From Leptospira bouyouniensis (GTDB lineage: Bacteria; Spirochaetota; Leptospiria; Leptospirales; Leptospiraceae), in assembly GCF_004769525.1 (NCBI RefSeq), contig NZ_RQFT01000009.1, forward strand, positions 17,310 through 81,309: 64,000 nucleotides of DNA, given 5' to 3'. The number at the start of each line of letters is the position of its first letter. Position 1 is the first letter of the stretch. Below the pieces are notes generated by a model. It saw only the letters and a list, made by a program, of their open reading frames with translations. It was not told the DNA's origin and did not search any database. A program made the position numbers and the translations under genes. Of the stretch, positions 1-7,484 are shown piece after piece.

Positions 1-1
1 C

Positions 2-493
2 GGGATTGATGTAATCCCGGCCAAAAAAGATATTAAAAATATTGACATCGAATTTGCAACGGACCCTATTCTCGGGTTACGATTCAGAAATGATCTAAAA
101 TCTTTAAACTACGATTTCATTTTAATTGATGCACACCCGGCTACTAACACAGGGTTACGATGTGCAATTCTTGCTTCCGATGAAATAATTTGCCCTGTTG
201 AACCTAGTGTTTGGAGCTCGCAAGGAATTGATGATATAGAAATCGAAAGGCAAAATGCGTCCAAAGCAATGAAAAACGAAATCAAATTGAGAGCATTGAT
301 TTCCAAATGTACTTTAAAAAAGGCTGAAGAATTAAAACCGATCTTAAAGAAAAAAGGTTACCAAGTTTTCCAAACCGCCATCGTGAATTCCGAAGCTATA
401 AAAGTCTCAAATGATATCAGCGAGTTTTTAAATGAAAAAACCGGGAAGGCATTCCCCATGTTTTTATCTTTAGCTAAGGAAATTTTGAAGTGA
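2..493 (+). CDS. parA: ParA-family partition ATPase, 5' end missing
   Basis: The reading frame is open from the left edge and ends at 491-493, so only the C-terminal ~163 residues are present. Visible ParA features are a Walker B-like strand (FILIDAHP) and the following EIICPVEPS strand; the Walker A loop lies outside the window. ParA ATPases move ParB-bound plasmid copies across the nucleoid. The stop overlaps the GTG start of the next gene, so the two are translationally coupled. An ATG at 269 is internal and not the real start. Family assignment is from motif and position; the usual DxPP of Walker B reads DAHP here. Confidence 0.8.
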   Translation, partial: GIDVIPAKKDIKNIDIEFATDPILGLRFRNDLKSLNYDFILIDAHPATNTGLRCAILASDEIICPVEPSVWSSQGIDDIEIERQNASKAMKNEIKLRALISKCTLKKAEELKPILKKKGYQVFQTAIVNSEAIKVSNDISEFLNEKTGKAFPMFLSLAKEILK

Positions 494-1050
494 GCAAAAA
501 AGAAAAACGACTCAGCGCCTTTGATGAAGTTCGACCTGGTGGAGAGGAACGGAATATTGTCGAATTAGATAAAGATGCTGATCTTATAAAACTCAGGGAT
601 CTCCACCGAAGCACAATTGGTGCAGCAATGAATACAATTCGAAATGCAATTCTTACCGGCGAAGAATTGGCTCGAATCAAATCAAACCTTGGCCATGGGA
701 AATTTTTGCCATACATTGAATCAAATAAAGAATTCATCGGCTTCGACAAAAGGATGGCAAGCAATTACATAAGATTTTACGAAAACAGAGAAACTGTAAA
801 GAATGCGAAATCAATTCGTGAAGCATTAAAGCAGATTGCGGATCTAAACAAAAGTGAAAAGGAAATAAACCCGGCAGAAATTCAAAACGATGAACCAAAG
901 GAAATTTACCAAAGATTTAAATCTGGGAATTCCATTAGCTCAAAAGAGAAAAAAATACTCAAAGAGTATTTGATAAGTGAAAAAGAGCGAGTTCTCCTAG
1001 CCGCGAAAGCTAAAATCACGCAACTAGAAAAGGACTTAAATAAAATTTGA
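490..1050 (+). CDS. DUF3102-like plasmid maintenance protein
   Basis: A 186-aa protein starting with GTG that overlaps the parA stop by four bases. The central part (GEELARIKSNLGHGKFLPYI, then a region around FDKRMASNYIRFYENRE) resembles the DUF3102 proteins often found next to ParA on plasmids and phage-plasmids, where they probably act as the DNA-binding partner. The C terminus is lysine- and glutamate-rich and probably helical. Position suggests it is the ParA-adjacent centromere-binding or copy-control protein; a separate ParB-like protein is encoded about 1.5 kb downstream. Function is inferred. Confidence 0.65.
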   Translation: MSKKEKRLSAFDEVRPGGEERNIVELDKDADLIKLRDLHRSTIGAAMNTIRNAILTGEELARIKSNLGHGKFLPYIESNKEFIGFDKRMASNYIRFYENRETVKNAKSIREALKQIADLNKSEKEINPAEIQNDEPKEIYQRFKSGNSISSKEKKILKEYLISEKERVLLAAKAKITQLEKDLNKI

Positions 1051-1425
1051 AAAAGGAAACGCGTTGCCGATTTCAAATTTTTGGTTTCAAAAGCAATTTT
1101 TTTCTTGTACTTCTATTTGATTATGACTACTTAGTACATGTCTAGCTTCACTGGATACGAACGATGCGGGAATTCGGAAGCCCGCAAAGTTCAAACTTCC
1201 CAAAACACAGTTACCAAAATCCGTCTAGCACCCATCCTAATCCATTATGTCTCATTATGTGCTTGACTTATTATGTCTCTTAAATATACCGTGTACCCGT
1301 CTTAACGCCTAAGACTTGCCACTTCCGAAAATTTGGCAATTTAGTGAAGCTGGATCAATCCAATGATCCAAACAAAAAATCAATTTATTACGTGGCCGTA
1401 GGCGTGTCCACCTAAGAGGATCATT
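1051..1425. other. Repeat-rich intergenic region, candidate origin or partition site
   Basis: 375 bases without a convincing gene between the parA operon and the Rep-like gene. Visible structure: three direct copies of ATTATGT at 1244, 1254 and 1270, an inverted repeat TGGATCA/TGATCCA (1351-1357 and 1364-1370), and smaller inverted repeats TGCGGG/CCCGCA near 1163-1184 and TTGCCA/TGGCAA just after 1315. Short direct repeats beside a replication-like gene are typical of plasmid origins (iterons) or centromere sites. No function is proven. Confidence 0.45.
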
Positions 1426-1980
1426 ATGAGGACAGGATTATGGATACCTGTTGAGATCGAAGTATTGCCTTTGAATCTCACAGAAAAAGTATTACTCGCA
1501 GAAATAGTCTCCCTCGATAGGGTAGGGGAGTGTTTCGCATCTAACGAACATTTCTCAAAATTAATTGGAGTTAGATCGGACTCGGTTTCAAGAATCATTT
1601 CTAAACTTAAAAAAATGGGTTTGGTAAAACAAACTGGTTTCGATGGGAGACGAAGAAAACTAATACCGATTCTTGAGACAAAATCGGTGCAAAAAGAAGA
1701 TCATATTTTGTCCAAAGTTTTGTCCTCCGCGCCAAAACAGAATATTCCCAAAACCAAAAGCAGGGTAGGCGAAAGTGCCGAGGCAGGCTTTGCAATTTCC
1801 AACGTTCCTATAAAGAGAGTACAATCACAGTACAATGTACAAAAGAGCTGGGATGAATTTTTAAAATGGAGTAGGGAAAGGTTATCACCATCAACCTGGG
1901 ACTTAGTTTCAAAAGCATCTCGACCAGAGGATTTGAAAGGATCCGCTTTTCTCATGTGGAAAAATTGGGCACCATTATGA
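1426..1980 (+). CDS. Winged-helix DNA-binding protein, probable replication initiator
   Basis: A 184-aa protein whose first ~75 residues form a winged helix-turn-helix (LTEKVLLAEIVSL, then SNEHFSKLIGVRSDSVSRII and KMGLVKQT with a basic RRRK wing). The C-terminal half carries a second conserved-looking block (SWDEFLKWSRERLSPSTWDL). The architecture matches helix-turn-helix Rep-like proteins of low-GC plasmids. A good Shine-Dalgarno (GAGGA, 1417-1421) precedes the ATG, and the repeat-rich region lies directly upstream, as expected for an initiator binding its origin. A transcriptional regulator is the alternative. Confidence 0.5.
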   Translation: MRTGLWIPVEIEVLPLNLTEKVLLAEIVSLDRVGECFASNEHFSKLIGVRSDSVSRIISKLKKMGLVKQTGFDGRRRKLIPILETKSVQKEDHILSKVLSSAPKQNIPKTKSRVGESAEAGFAISNVPIKRVQSQYNVQKSWDEFLKWSRERLSPSTWDLVSKASRPEDLKGSAFLMWKNWAPL

Positions 1981-2204
1981 TCGAACTATTTCCACAGTCT
2001 GACAATGACCAATTCATTTCTACATCGGATGCAGAAAGGTATTTTGAAAAGCCGTCTGAAATACCTATTTGTCAAAATTGCAATTCCAAAGTTGCATACC
2101 ACGAATGGGGAGAAGATAGAGTAGAATTTGCATGTCATGGAAATATTTTGCGGTTTCATTTTATAGATGGGAATTTAGCCCGAGTTGAAGAACTTCTTGA
2201 ATGA
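1977..2204 (+). CDS. Small CxxC hypothetical protein
   Basis: A 75-aa protein; the ATG at 1977 overlaps the stop of the Rep-like gene (ATGA), so the two are coupled. A start 21 bases upstream is possible but would overlap more. One CxxC pair (PICQNCNSK) and a later lone cysteine suggest a small metal-binding fold. No family recognised. Confidence 0.55.
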   Translation: MIELFPQSDNDQFISTSDAERYFEKPSEIPICQNCNSKVAYHEWGEDRVEFACHGNILRFHFIDGNLARVEELLE

Positions 2205-2317
2205 GGTTTAAGCGAAAAATCTGTTCTTTACTCCGATTCATTTCGTCTAAGAATTAATCATACTGGTCTTATGGCACTCCAACATGTCTGGTAGAGAAGG
2301 AGCAACAGAACGTAAAA

Positions 2318-2485
2318 ATTTGGGTCTGGGTCTTGTTTATATTTATCCTCGGTTTCTTAGCAAAATTAGTTTCTAAACGTAAGATAAAAGAGGTAAAAAA
2401 AACTATGGCAAAAACTTTAAATTCTCTAATCGATTCCGTTTCTAATTTCCTCATCTCCTACTCTGCCAGCATTGCAGTTCCTTGA
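2318..2485 (+). CDS. Possible small single-pass membrane protein without a standard start
   Basis: An open frame runs from about 2258 to the TGA at 2483-2485. It encodes a hydrophobic stretch (WVWVLFIFILGFLAKLV) followed by basic residues and an amphipathic tail, like a small phage membrane protein. There is no ATG before 2393; possible starts are ATT at 2318 or TTG at 2333, and an AAGGAG at 2297-2302 is 15 bases before the ATT. It could be a gene with an unusual start, a remnant, or chance. It fills most of the 348-base gap between the Cys-rich gene and parB. Confidence 0.3.
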   Translation: MWVWVLFIFILGFLAKLVSKRKIKEVKKTMAKTLNSLIDSVSNFLISYSASIAVP

Positions 2486-2527
2486 ATTTTCCAAAACCAA
2501 TTGCTAATTTCAATCTCTGAAAACTGC

Positions 2528-2564
2528 TTGATTCTTCAATCGCAGGGCATACTTGTCTTCAATG
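2528..2564 (+). promoter_or_regulatory. Bipartite TTG-N22-TTGTC element before parB
   Basis: TTGATT at 2528 and TTGTC at 2553, 25 bases apart as in the other nine copies. The pyrimidine tract is shortened (TTGTCTTC) and runs into ATG at 2562. It is the least conserved copy, recognised by its spacing. Confidence 0.6.
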
Positions 2565-3410
2565 GAAAAGATTTTATATTCCGAAATAAAGCTAGTCAAA
2601 CTCGATGATTTAGTCATCCACAAAGATAACTTCTTTCGAGACGTAGATCGCGAATCACAAAAAGAGTTTGATGCTGATGTTGCCTCTCAAGGTGTACAAG
2701 ATCCTATAGTTCTCACCAAAGAAAAAAATGCAAACGGCCAATACGAAATTCTAAATGGCGCAAGAAGATACCGTGCTTCCAAAAAAGCAGGCTTCAAAAC
2801 AATCCCAGCAAAACATGTTCTATCTGAATTAACTGATATCGTTCGTGCTCGTGTCATGGTTGCTCAGAACGGTTTTGCTAAAGACTATACTCCAGAAAAC
2901 AGAAAACGTGTAATCCTTATTTGGTTTGGGAAAGATGAAGTTCTCCAAGACGATAGGGGAGGGTCCTATGGGAATAAGTTCTCCTCCCGAAAAGAATTCA
3001 AAACCCCCATTCGACGTAAGATCATGGATATGTTTGGCTGGCCTCTTGGAACTGTAAATCGGGACCTAAAGGAACTCCGAGACGAACTAAAGAAAGATAT
3101 GAAGAAACCTCCCAAGGAGTTACCAGAACTGAAAGATGGAGAGATCCGTTATTTCAATAATCGAATCCTTGATTGGTGGGAGGCTGAGAAGCAAAAGAAC
3201 AAAGTCAAAGAGGATCTTCGCAAAGAGATCGATTCCTACAAAGAGCGATTGAATAAAATTTCAAAGAAACAATCGGAGTTTAAAAAGGATTTTGGGAAAG
3301 TCGGTGGGTTTGAACACTACTTGAAATACGCAATTCAAAAGGATCCAGATATCAAGAAACTGAAGGATCTAAAGAAATTTATCGAAGCAAAGGAAGGAGC
3401 TCAAGATTAG
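2562..3410 (+). CDS. parB: ParB/Srx-domain protein
   Basis: A 282-aa protein with the N-terminal ParB nuclease-like fold: LDDLVIHKDNFF, then SQGVQDPIVL and the hallmark YEILNGARRYRASKKAG (about residues 62-78). A helix-turn-helix follows (MDMFGWPLGTVNRDLKELRDEL), then a lysine-rich coiled coil. ParB proteins bind parS and work with ParA. ATG 2562 is preferred because the shared bipartite promoter ends there; TTG at 2553, three codons upstream, is possible. It is not adjacent to parA and is driven by the phage-type element, so it might instead be a phage regulator with a ParB domain. Confidence 0.75.
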   Translation: MEKILYSEIKLVKLDDLVIHKDNFFRDVDRESQKEFDADVASQGVQDPIVLTKEKNANGQYEILNGARRYRASKKAGFKTIPAKHVLSELTDIVRARVMVAQNGFAKDYTPENRKRVILIWFGKDEVLQDDRGGSYGNKFSSRKEFKTPIRRKIMDMFGWPLGTVNRDLKELRDELKKDMKKPPKELPELKDGEIRYFNNRILDWWEAEKQKNKVKEDLRKEIDSYKERLNKISKKQSEFKKDFGKVGGFEHYLKYAIQKDPDIKKLKDLKKFIEAKEGAQD

Positions 3411-3609
3411 GCATCTAGATTATTTAGTAGATTCGGATTATACTTGCGAAGATTTTTTCAATGAATTTGTGAGAGAAGTTATCCGTTCTGAAAATGGCAA
3501 TGGTTTATCTGATTTTAATCTCCAGGATTTAATCGACTTAGCGGAAGAGAGTGGTAGTCAATGCAAAATCGATTTTCTACTTAGCTATTACCCTGAACTC
3601 ATTTTATAG
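3406..3609 (+). CDS. Small hypothetical protein, possible ATT start
   Basis: An open frame of 67 codons follows parB, overlapping its last five bases. It contains no ATG. An AAGGAG Shine-Dalgarno (3394-3399) sits six bases before an ATT at 3406, the normal spacing for initiation; GTG at 3469 is the fallback start. The product is acidic (YLVDSDYTCEDFFNEFVREV, later FNLQDLIDLAEESG), with no recognised family. ATT initiation is rare but known (infC). Confidence 0.45.
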   Translation: MRHLDYLVDSDYTCEDFFNEFVREVIRSENGNGLSDFNLQDLIDLAEESGSQCKIDFLLSYYPELIL

Positions 3610-3620
3610 TCAAAACAGAA

Positions 3621-4403
3621 TTAAATAAATCTTACTATATTCGGAAACTGAGCTGCTATATTCATTTTAAGTAGGACACCCGATTTTGATAAATGAATGA
3701 AAGTTTTATCATCGCAAAAAGACTTTATAAAAGGAGCGTATTTAGATGAAAATGATCGATGATCAGGAATAGGTTGAGTATTGAAAGTTTCATCTTGAAC
3801 TTGCAATAAATCCCAATGAATTAAATATTCTAAACAGTTAAGATATTTTAATATGGCTACGACATCAAGAGCGTACCCATCCTTATTAATAATCTGATCA
3901 TTCTGAATTCCATACTTGCCGGAAAGGAAGGAGTCAATTATTGAAGAACCTATTTTATGAGAATATCTTGGATTGTTAACATCTCTTTCTAATTTTGAAT
4001 AAACCTGCATATATTCCAATAAATACGCTTCATTCTTTTGTCTTTTTGAATTTTCAAGCTGAGTCCTCGAAATACGTGTTTGATCCCCAGCTTCCTTATT
4101 TGCAATTTTTAATTCTTCGCGGCTAAGTCTTAACTCTTCCCTATTTAAACCTAACTCTTCTCGCTGTAAATGAAGCGTGTATAAGATTGCAAGGAAGGTT
4201 AAAAAAGAAAAAATACTGCTTAACGTCCCGCCTACAAAATCACCAAACTGAGCCCAAAGTTCATTATCATCTGTTATAAATGGAAAATTATAATTATAAT
4301 ATCCATATACGAATGCTATAATCAGAAAGCCACTTAGAGCCATTACGGATAAAAATCCTTTGAACCAATCTACTCTCGAAATGAAATTAATCAATTTATT
4401 CAC
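3621..4403 (-). CDS. AbiC-like membrane protein (putative phage abortive infection family)
   Basis: A 260-aa protein with two N-terminal membrane segments (about residues 15-35 and 58-80) around the conserved-type sequence WAQFGDFVGGTLSSIFSFLT, followed by a long charged coiled coil (REELGLNREELRLSREELKI) and a C-terminal soluble domain. This layout matches the putative phage abortive-infection family (putAbiC, PF16872 as I recall it). It is transcribed against the phage genes, with its start overlapping the small ribbon-helix-helix gene by eight bases. On a phage-plasmid it could exclude rival phages. Function is inferred from family resemblance. Confidence 0.6.
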   Translation of the reverse strand: MNKLINFISRVDWFKGFLSVMALSGFLIIAFVYGYYNYNFPFITDDNELWAQFGDFVGGTLSSIFSFLTFLAILYTLHLQREELGLNREELRLSREELKIANKEAGDQTRISRTQLENSKRQKNEAYLLEYMQVYSKLERDVNNPRYSHKIGSSIIDSFLSGKYGIQNDQIINKDGYALDVVAILKYLNCLEYLIHWDLLQVQDETFNTQPIPDHRSFSSKYAPFIKSFCDDKTFIHLSKSGVLLKMNIAAQFPNIVRFI

Positions 4404-4554
4404 TCTTCCCTTCTCTTTTTCGCTTCCTGATCGATATTTGAAGTTGGTATTCCTTCAATAGTCTAATCATATACTTCTGTTGTGAAAGCTCACCGCGATC
4501 TTTTTCAAGCAACTCATACGATTCATCATCCAAATCTAAAGTTATTCTAGGCAT
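4396..4554 (-). CDS. Small ribbon-helix-helix (CopG-like) regulator
   Basis: A 52-aa protein beginning MPRITLDLDDESYELLEKDR, with one predicted beta strand then two helices (QQKYMIRLLKEYQLQI) and a basic tail. This is the size and shape of Arc/CopG regulators, which bind palindromic DNA as dimers. It is the first gene of the minus-strand pair and overlaps the membrane-protein gene by eight bases. Two similar 15-bp palindromes (4564-4578 and 4607-4621) lie just upstream, the second inside the terminase promoter, so it probably represses itself and perhaps terminase. Confidence 0.65.
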   Translation of the reverse strand: MPRITLDLDDESYELLEKDRGELSQQKYMIRLLKEYQLQISIRKRKREGKSE

Positions 4555-4563
4555 TGCTTCATT

Positions 4564-4621
4564 GCAGTAAATCACTGTAAGTGGTCAATGTGTTTTTCGT
4601 TGACAGGCAGTATTTTACTGC
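4564..4621. promoter_or_regulatory. Paired palindromic operators between the regulator and terminase
   Basis: GCAGTAAATCACTGT at 4564-4578 and GCAGTATTTTACTGC at 4607-4621 are related palindromes with centres 43 bp apart. The first is ten bases from the regulator's start; the second fills the spacer between the two parts of the terminase promoter. They look like binding sites for the adjacent ribbon-helix-helix protein. Binding is inferred. Confidence 0.6.
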
Positions 4622-4640
4622 AATTTGTCCCTTCCCGATG
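4600..4640 (+). promoter_or_regulatory. Bipartite promoter-like element before terminase
   Basis: TTGACA at 4600 and TTGTC at 4625, then CCTTCCC and ATG at 4638. In this copy the ATG is out of frame with the TTG, showing that the motif is conserved as DNA and not as a coded N terminus. Confidence 0.75.
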
Positions 4641-5279
4641 GCACCAAAGAAGAAAATCCCTCGGAAAAAAGCACCTAGCAAACGTGTGACGAAAAATAGT
4701 AGGTCAAATTCATGGGAAAATACTAACTCAACAATCTCAGATAACTCGACCGAAAATGCATTACCGAGTCGAGAACCAGAGGAGATTTTTTTAGAGAGTA
4801 GGGGAGGGAAAGAATTTGAACCAATTCCCAAAAACAAGGCCGTGGTTCTATATAGAGAATTTCCAGATGTCTCCCCATTTCAAGAATCTGGATTAATTCT
4901 TTTCCGAGCCGGGAAATATAAAACGCACATTGGTCCTTTGATTGGGAGAGCTCGGGACTGGTTCGGTTGGAATTACAAACACTGTGAGCCATTTCGAAAG
5001 TATGCCGATGAAATTGAGTTGGAGCTCATATCACATATTCGCCAAAATTCCGTTCCCGTGGCCGTCGGATTCTTTCGAATCTTGGAAGAGATAGCTTCAG
5101 GTGACTATGACTTTGAAGACAAGATCCAGGCCGGAAAATTAGCCTTCGCCTATTTAGAAAAAACGGGACGGCTTCCTAAGTCCGATGACAAAGAGGAAGA
5201 AGACAAAAAGATAGAACAAGCTGTTCAGGCACTTTCAACTGCGCTTGCTGAAAAGTTTGGGAATGACCTTGCGATATGA
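4638..5279 (+). CDS. Terminase small subunit (by position)
   Basis: A 213-aa protein with a very basic N terminus (MAPKKKIPRKKAPSKR), a low-complexity Ser/Asn region, and a helical C-terminal half with acidic repeats (KSDDKEEEDKKIEQ). It directly precedes and overlaps the terminase large subunit by four bases, so it is probably the DNA-recognition subunit of the packaging motor. The ATG at 4638 is chosen over an upstream in-frame start at 4581 because the conserved promoter element ends there. No strong family motif is visible. Confidence 0.6.
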   Translation: MAPKKKIPRKKAPSKRVTKNSRSNSWENTNSTISDNSTENALPSREPEEIFLESRGGKEFEPIPKNKAVVLYREFPDVSPFQESGLILFRAGKYKTHIGPLIGRARDWFGWNYKHCEPFRKYADEIELELISHIRQNSVPVAVGFFRILEEIASGDYDFEDKIQAGKLAFAYLEKTGRLPKSDDKEEEDKKIEQAVQALSTALAEKFGNDLAI

Positions 5280-6967
5280 TCCAAATCGAGGAATTGCGTA
5301 AGGAATTAAAAAGGTATCCGGCCAAAGTCGCTGAAATTTATCTCAAGCGATTTTTAGAAAAACAAAAAGCACAATCCGGAGAAGGGAATCCCGCCACCTT
5401 ACGACGAGTAAAGGCCATAGAAAATTTTCGAGTATTTCTCAATACTTATTTTTCTCACTACTTCTCTACTGAGTTTGGGGAACAGCAATTGGAATTGATA
5501 GAGGACATACAAGCCTTTGCTGGAAAGAAGGGTAGGGGGCCGATGAAAATAATCCGAGCTCTCTCACGAGGTTTTGGAAAATCAACCATTCTCTCTTTAT
5601 GCGGTGTCATGTGGTTGGTGCTTAGGCGCGATTGGCATTTCGTAATCATGGTGAGTGCATCACTTACACAGGCCAAAGGATTCTTACAAAAGATTGTCGA
5701 TGAGTGCGAGGACAACGAACTTCTTATCTCTGACTTTCCTGAACTAAGACCTGCTAAAGATCAAAAGGGGCAGAACGTTGCTTGGAATGATTTGGATATT
5801 GTTTTCCGTGGTGGTGCCAGGATCATCGCGAAAGGTTTTCTCAATGCCATTCGTGGAACTCGGTACAGACAATATCGGCCAGACGCTTTGATTGTCGATG
5901 ATCCGGATGAAGAGAAGGACGTTGAATCAGATTCCCGAATGCAAAAAAAATATCGTTGGTTCGATCGAGCCGCATTGAAGCTCGGTGCTCAGTGGGGTAT
6001 TGATGTAGTTTTATCTTACACAACTCTTTCACCAAATTGCGTTGGTGAAGTAATCTACAACGACACCAAAAAATATTGGGATTGGAATCGTAAGAAATTC
6101 TCTGCAATTGGAACACGTCCAGATGGATCCGAATATTCTACTTGGGAAGCCGGGGCACCTCTCTCGATGCTTGTAAAGGAAAGAGAAGTCGATCCAATCT
6201 CTTTCGCAAGAGAAAGGCAGAACGTCATACTCGCAGAGATCGATCAGAAATTCAAAGGTAGAATTCAGGCTTACGAATTTGTTAGGCCGGAATCATTTGA
6301 AGGATGGACTCTTGGATTGGCAGTGGATCTTTCTTTGGGAAAGACTCAGAGATCAGATTATTCCGCAATTGTTGGAGTTGGACTTTCCCCGCAAGGAAAG
6401 TTTTACGAACTCTATTCGGACATTGCTAGAAGACCTCCAGATCAGATCCAAATTGACCTCGTAAAGGCTCTCAGAGCGTTTCCATGGACAGTTGCGGGTG
6501 TTGAGACCAGTGGAGGGCAGGAATACTTCCTGGACGCATTTAAACGGCATTTGGAAGACTGGAATGAACTTTGTGTAAACCCAAATATCGGCCAAGGATT
6601 AACACCCGGTGATCGAATCATTGTTCCAATGGTTGGGATCCCAAACACCGGAGATAAGATCAAACGAATTGAAGGTGCATTACAAACAATTGTAGCAACT
6701 GGCCTTATGCTACTTAGATCCGATTCTCATTTACTTTTTGAAATGCTAAACGAATTCCCTTACAAGAAACTGGATGGTCCCGACGCATTGGAGATGGCTC
6801 ATCGATTGATAGTAGAACAAATGGGGAATATGATAAGTATTGTTACCCCTGAACAGTTAGCGAAGGCAAGGGAGCGTGAATCAGGTTTGCGTCAAGAATC
6901 TCAAGTTACAATTGGAAAGTCTATTGAGCAGCTACGAAGAGAACAGCTAAGAAGGCGTGGTTATTAA
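5276..6967 (+). CDS. terL: Terminase large subunit
   Basis: A 563-aa DNA-packaging motor. The ATPase has Walker A SRGFGKST (residues 97-104) and Walker B ALIVDDPDEE (204-213). The RNase H-like headful nuclease follows, with LAVDLSLGKTQRSDYSAIVG (D351, D361), a second acidic site near VAGVETSGG (E410), and GPDALEMAHRL near the C terminus. Length and domain order are typical. It converts ATP energy into DNA translocation into the prohead and cuts the concatemer. It overlaps the preceding gene (ATGA). The portal gene, normally next, is displaced about 15 kb downstream by the cargo island. Confidence 0.93.
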   Translation: MIQIEELRKELKRYPAKVAEIYLKRFLEKQKAQSGEGNPATLRRVKAIENFRVFLNTYFSHYFSTEFGEQQLELIEDIQAFAGKKGRGPMKIIRALSRGFGKSTILSLCGVMWLVLRRDWHFVIMVSASLTQAKGFLQKIVDECEDNELLISDFPELRPAKDQKGQNVAWNDLDIVFRGGARIIAKGFLNAIRGTRYRQYRPDALIVDDPDEEKDVESDSRMQKKYRWFDRAALKLGAQWGIDVVLSYTTLSPNCVGEVIYNDTKKYWDWNRKKFSAIGTRPDGSEYSTWEAGAPLSMLVKEREVDPISFARERQNVILAEIDQKFKGRIQAYEFVRPESFEGWTLGLAVDLSLGKTQRSDYSAIVGVGLSPQGKFYELYSDIARRPPDQIQIDLVKALRAFPWTVAGVETSGGQEYFLDAFKRHLEDWNELCVNPNIGQGLTPGDRIIVPMVGIPNTGDKIKRIEGALQTIVATGLMLLRSDSHLLFEMLNEFPYKKLDGPDALEMAHRLIVEQMGNMISIVTPEQLAKARERESGLRQESQVTIGKSIEQLRREQLRRRGY

Positions 6968-7484
6968 GTTTTTCTTTTGTGTATTTGAAAAAGGAAATCT
7001 TTTTCGTTTACGCTAGTGTTCTATGTAAAGGTACTTAAAGAGGTTCTTTATATGGTCCCTAAAAAAGGCTGTATTTTCAATTACAGAGATTTAATTACCC
7101 TACTTTTTTCAATGACTGTAAATGGTTTCAGGCGTTAGGTGACATAGTAGTAATTTAAAATCATCCATTTTTTCGATTATAGAATTTCGAATTGGGGATA
7201 AAGGCCTTTTTTCTATCACAGACCATAGCGGAATGTTTTCCGCTATGGTCTGTGATATTTCTGTTTTATTAATTCTGAAAAAAAATGCGAAATTCAAAAT
7301 AATTTGAAATTTCTGAAATAAAATTAATCTGAACTGTTATTAATATAATAGCTTTTTTCTGGCATCAAAATCTAAGCCTTTTTGAATACAAATAAAACTT
7401 TTTAGAATATATAAGTTGTACGAAAAAACATTGACCTATGTTTCTGAATTTTAATTTATTATGAAACACGTGTTATTGTAAGTA
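6968..7484. other. Gap between terL and the RHS gene
   Basis: 517 bases of AT-rich sequence. It holds a strong hairpin terminator (7215-7256) and a possible sigma70-type -35 (TTGACC, 7431) with an AT-rich -10 region around 7454-7462 for the downstream gene. A 28-codon frame from ATG 7054 is too short to support. Nothing else is seen. Confidence 0.5.
7215..7256. terminator. Perfect 19-bp hairpin terminator, probably bidirectional
   Basis: Left arm 7215-7233 and right arm 7238-7256 are perfectly complementary over 19 bp around a 4-base loop, and the hairpin is followed by a T-rich stretch. It closes the terminase operon. The core GACCATAGCG...CGCTATGGTC recurs at 36347-36375. Confidence 0.85.

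Noticed and set aside
1..20. Hairpin CGGGATT/AATCCCG at the very left edge
   Set aside because: It lies inside the parA coding frame with no T tract; probably chance.
2950..4810. TAGGGGAGGG shared by parB and the terminase small-subunit gene
   Set aside because: A 10-base match in coding sequence is expected by chance in 64 kb, and the flanks differ.
7054..7140. 28-codon frame starting ATG after terL
   Set aside because: Too short and without a clear ribosome-binding site.
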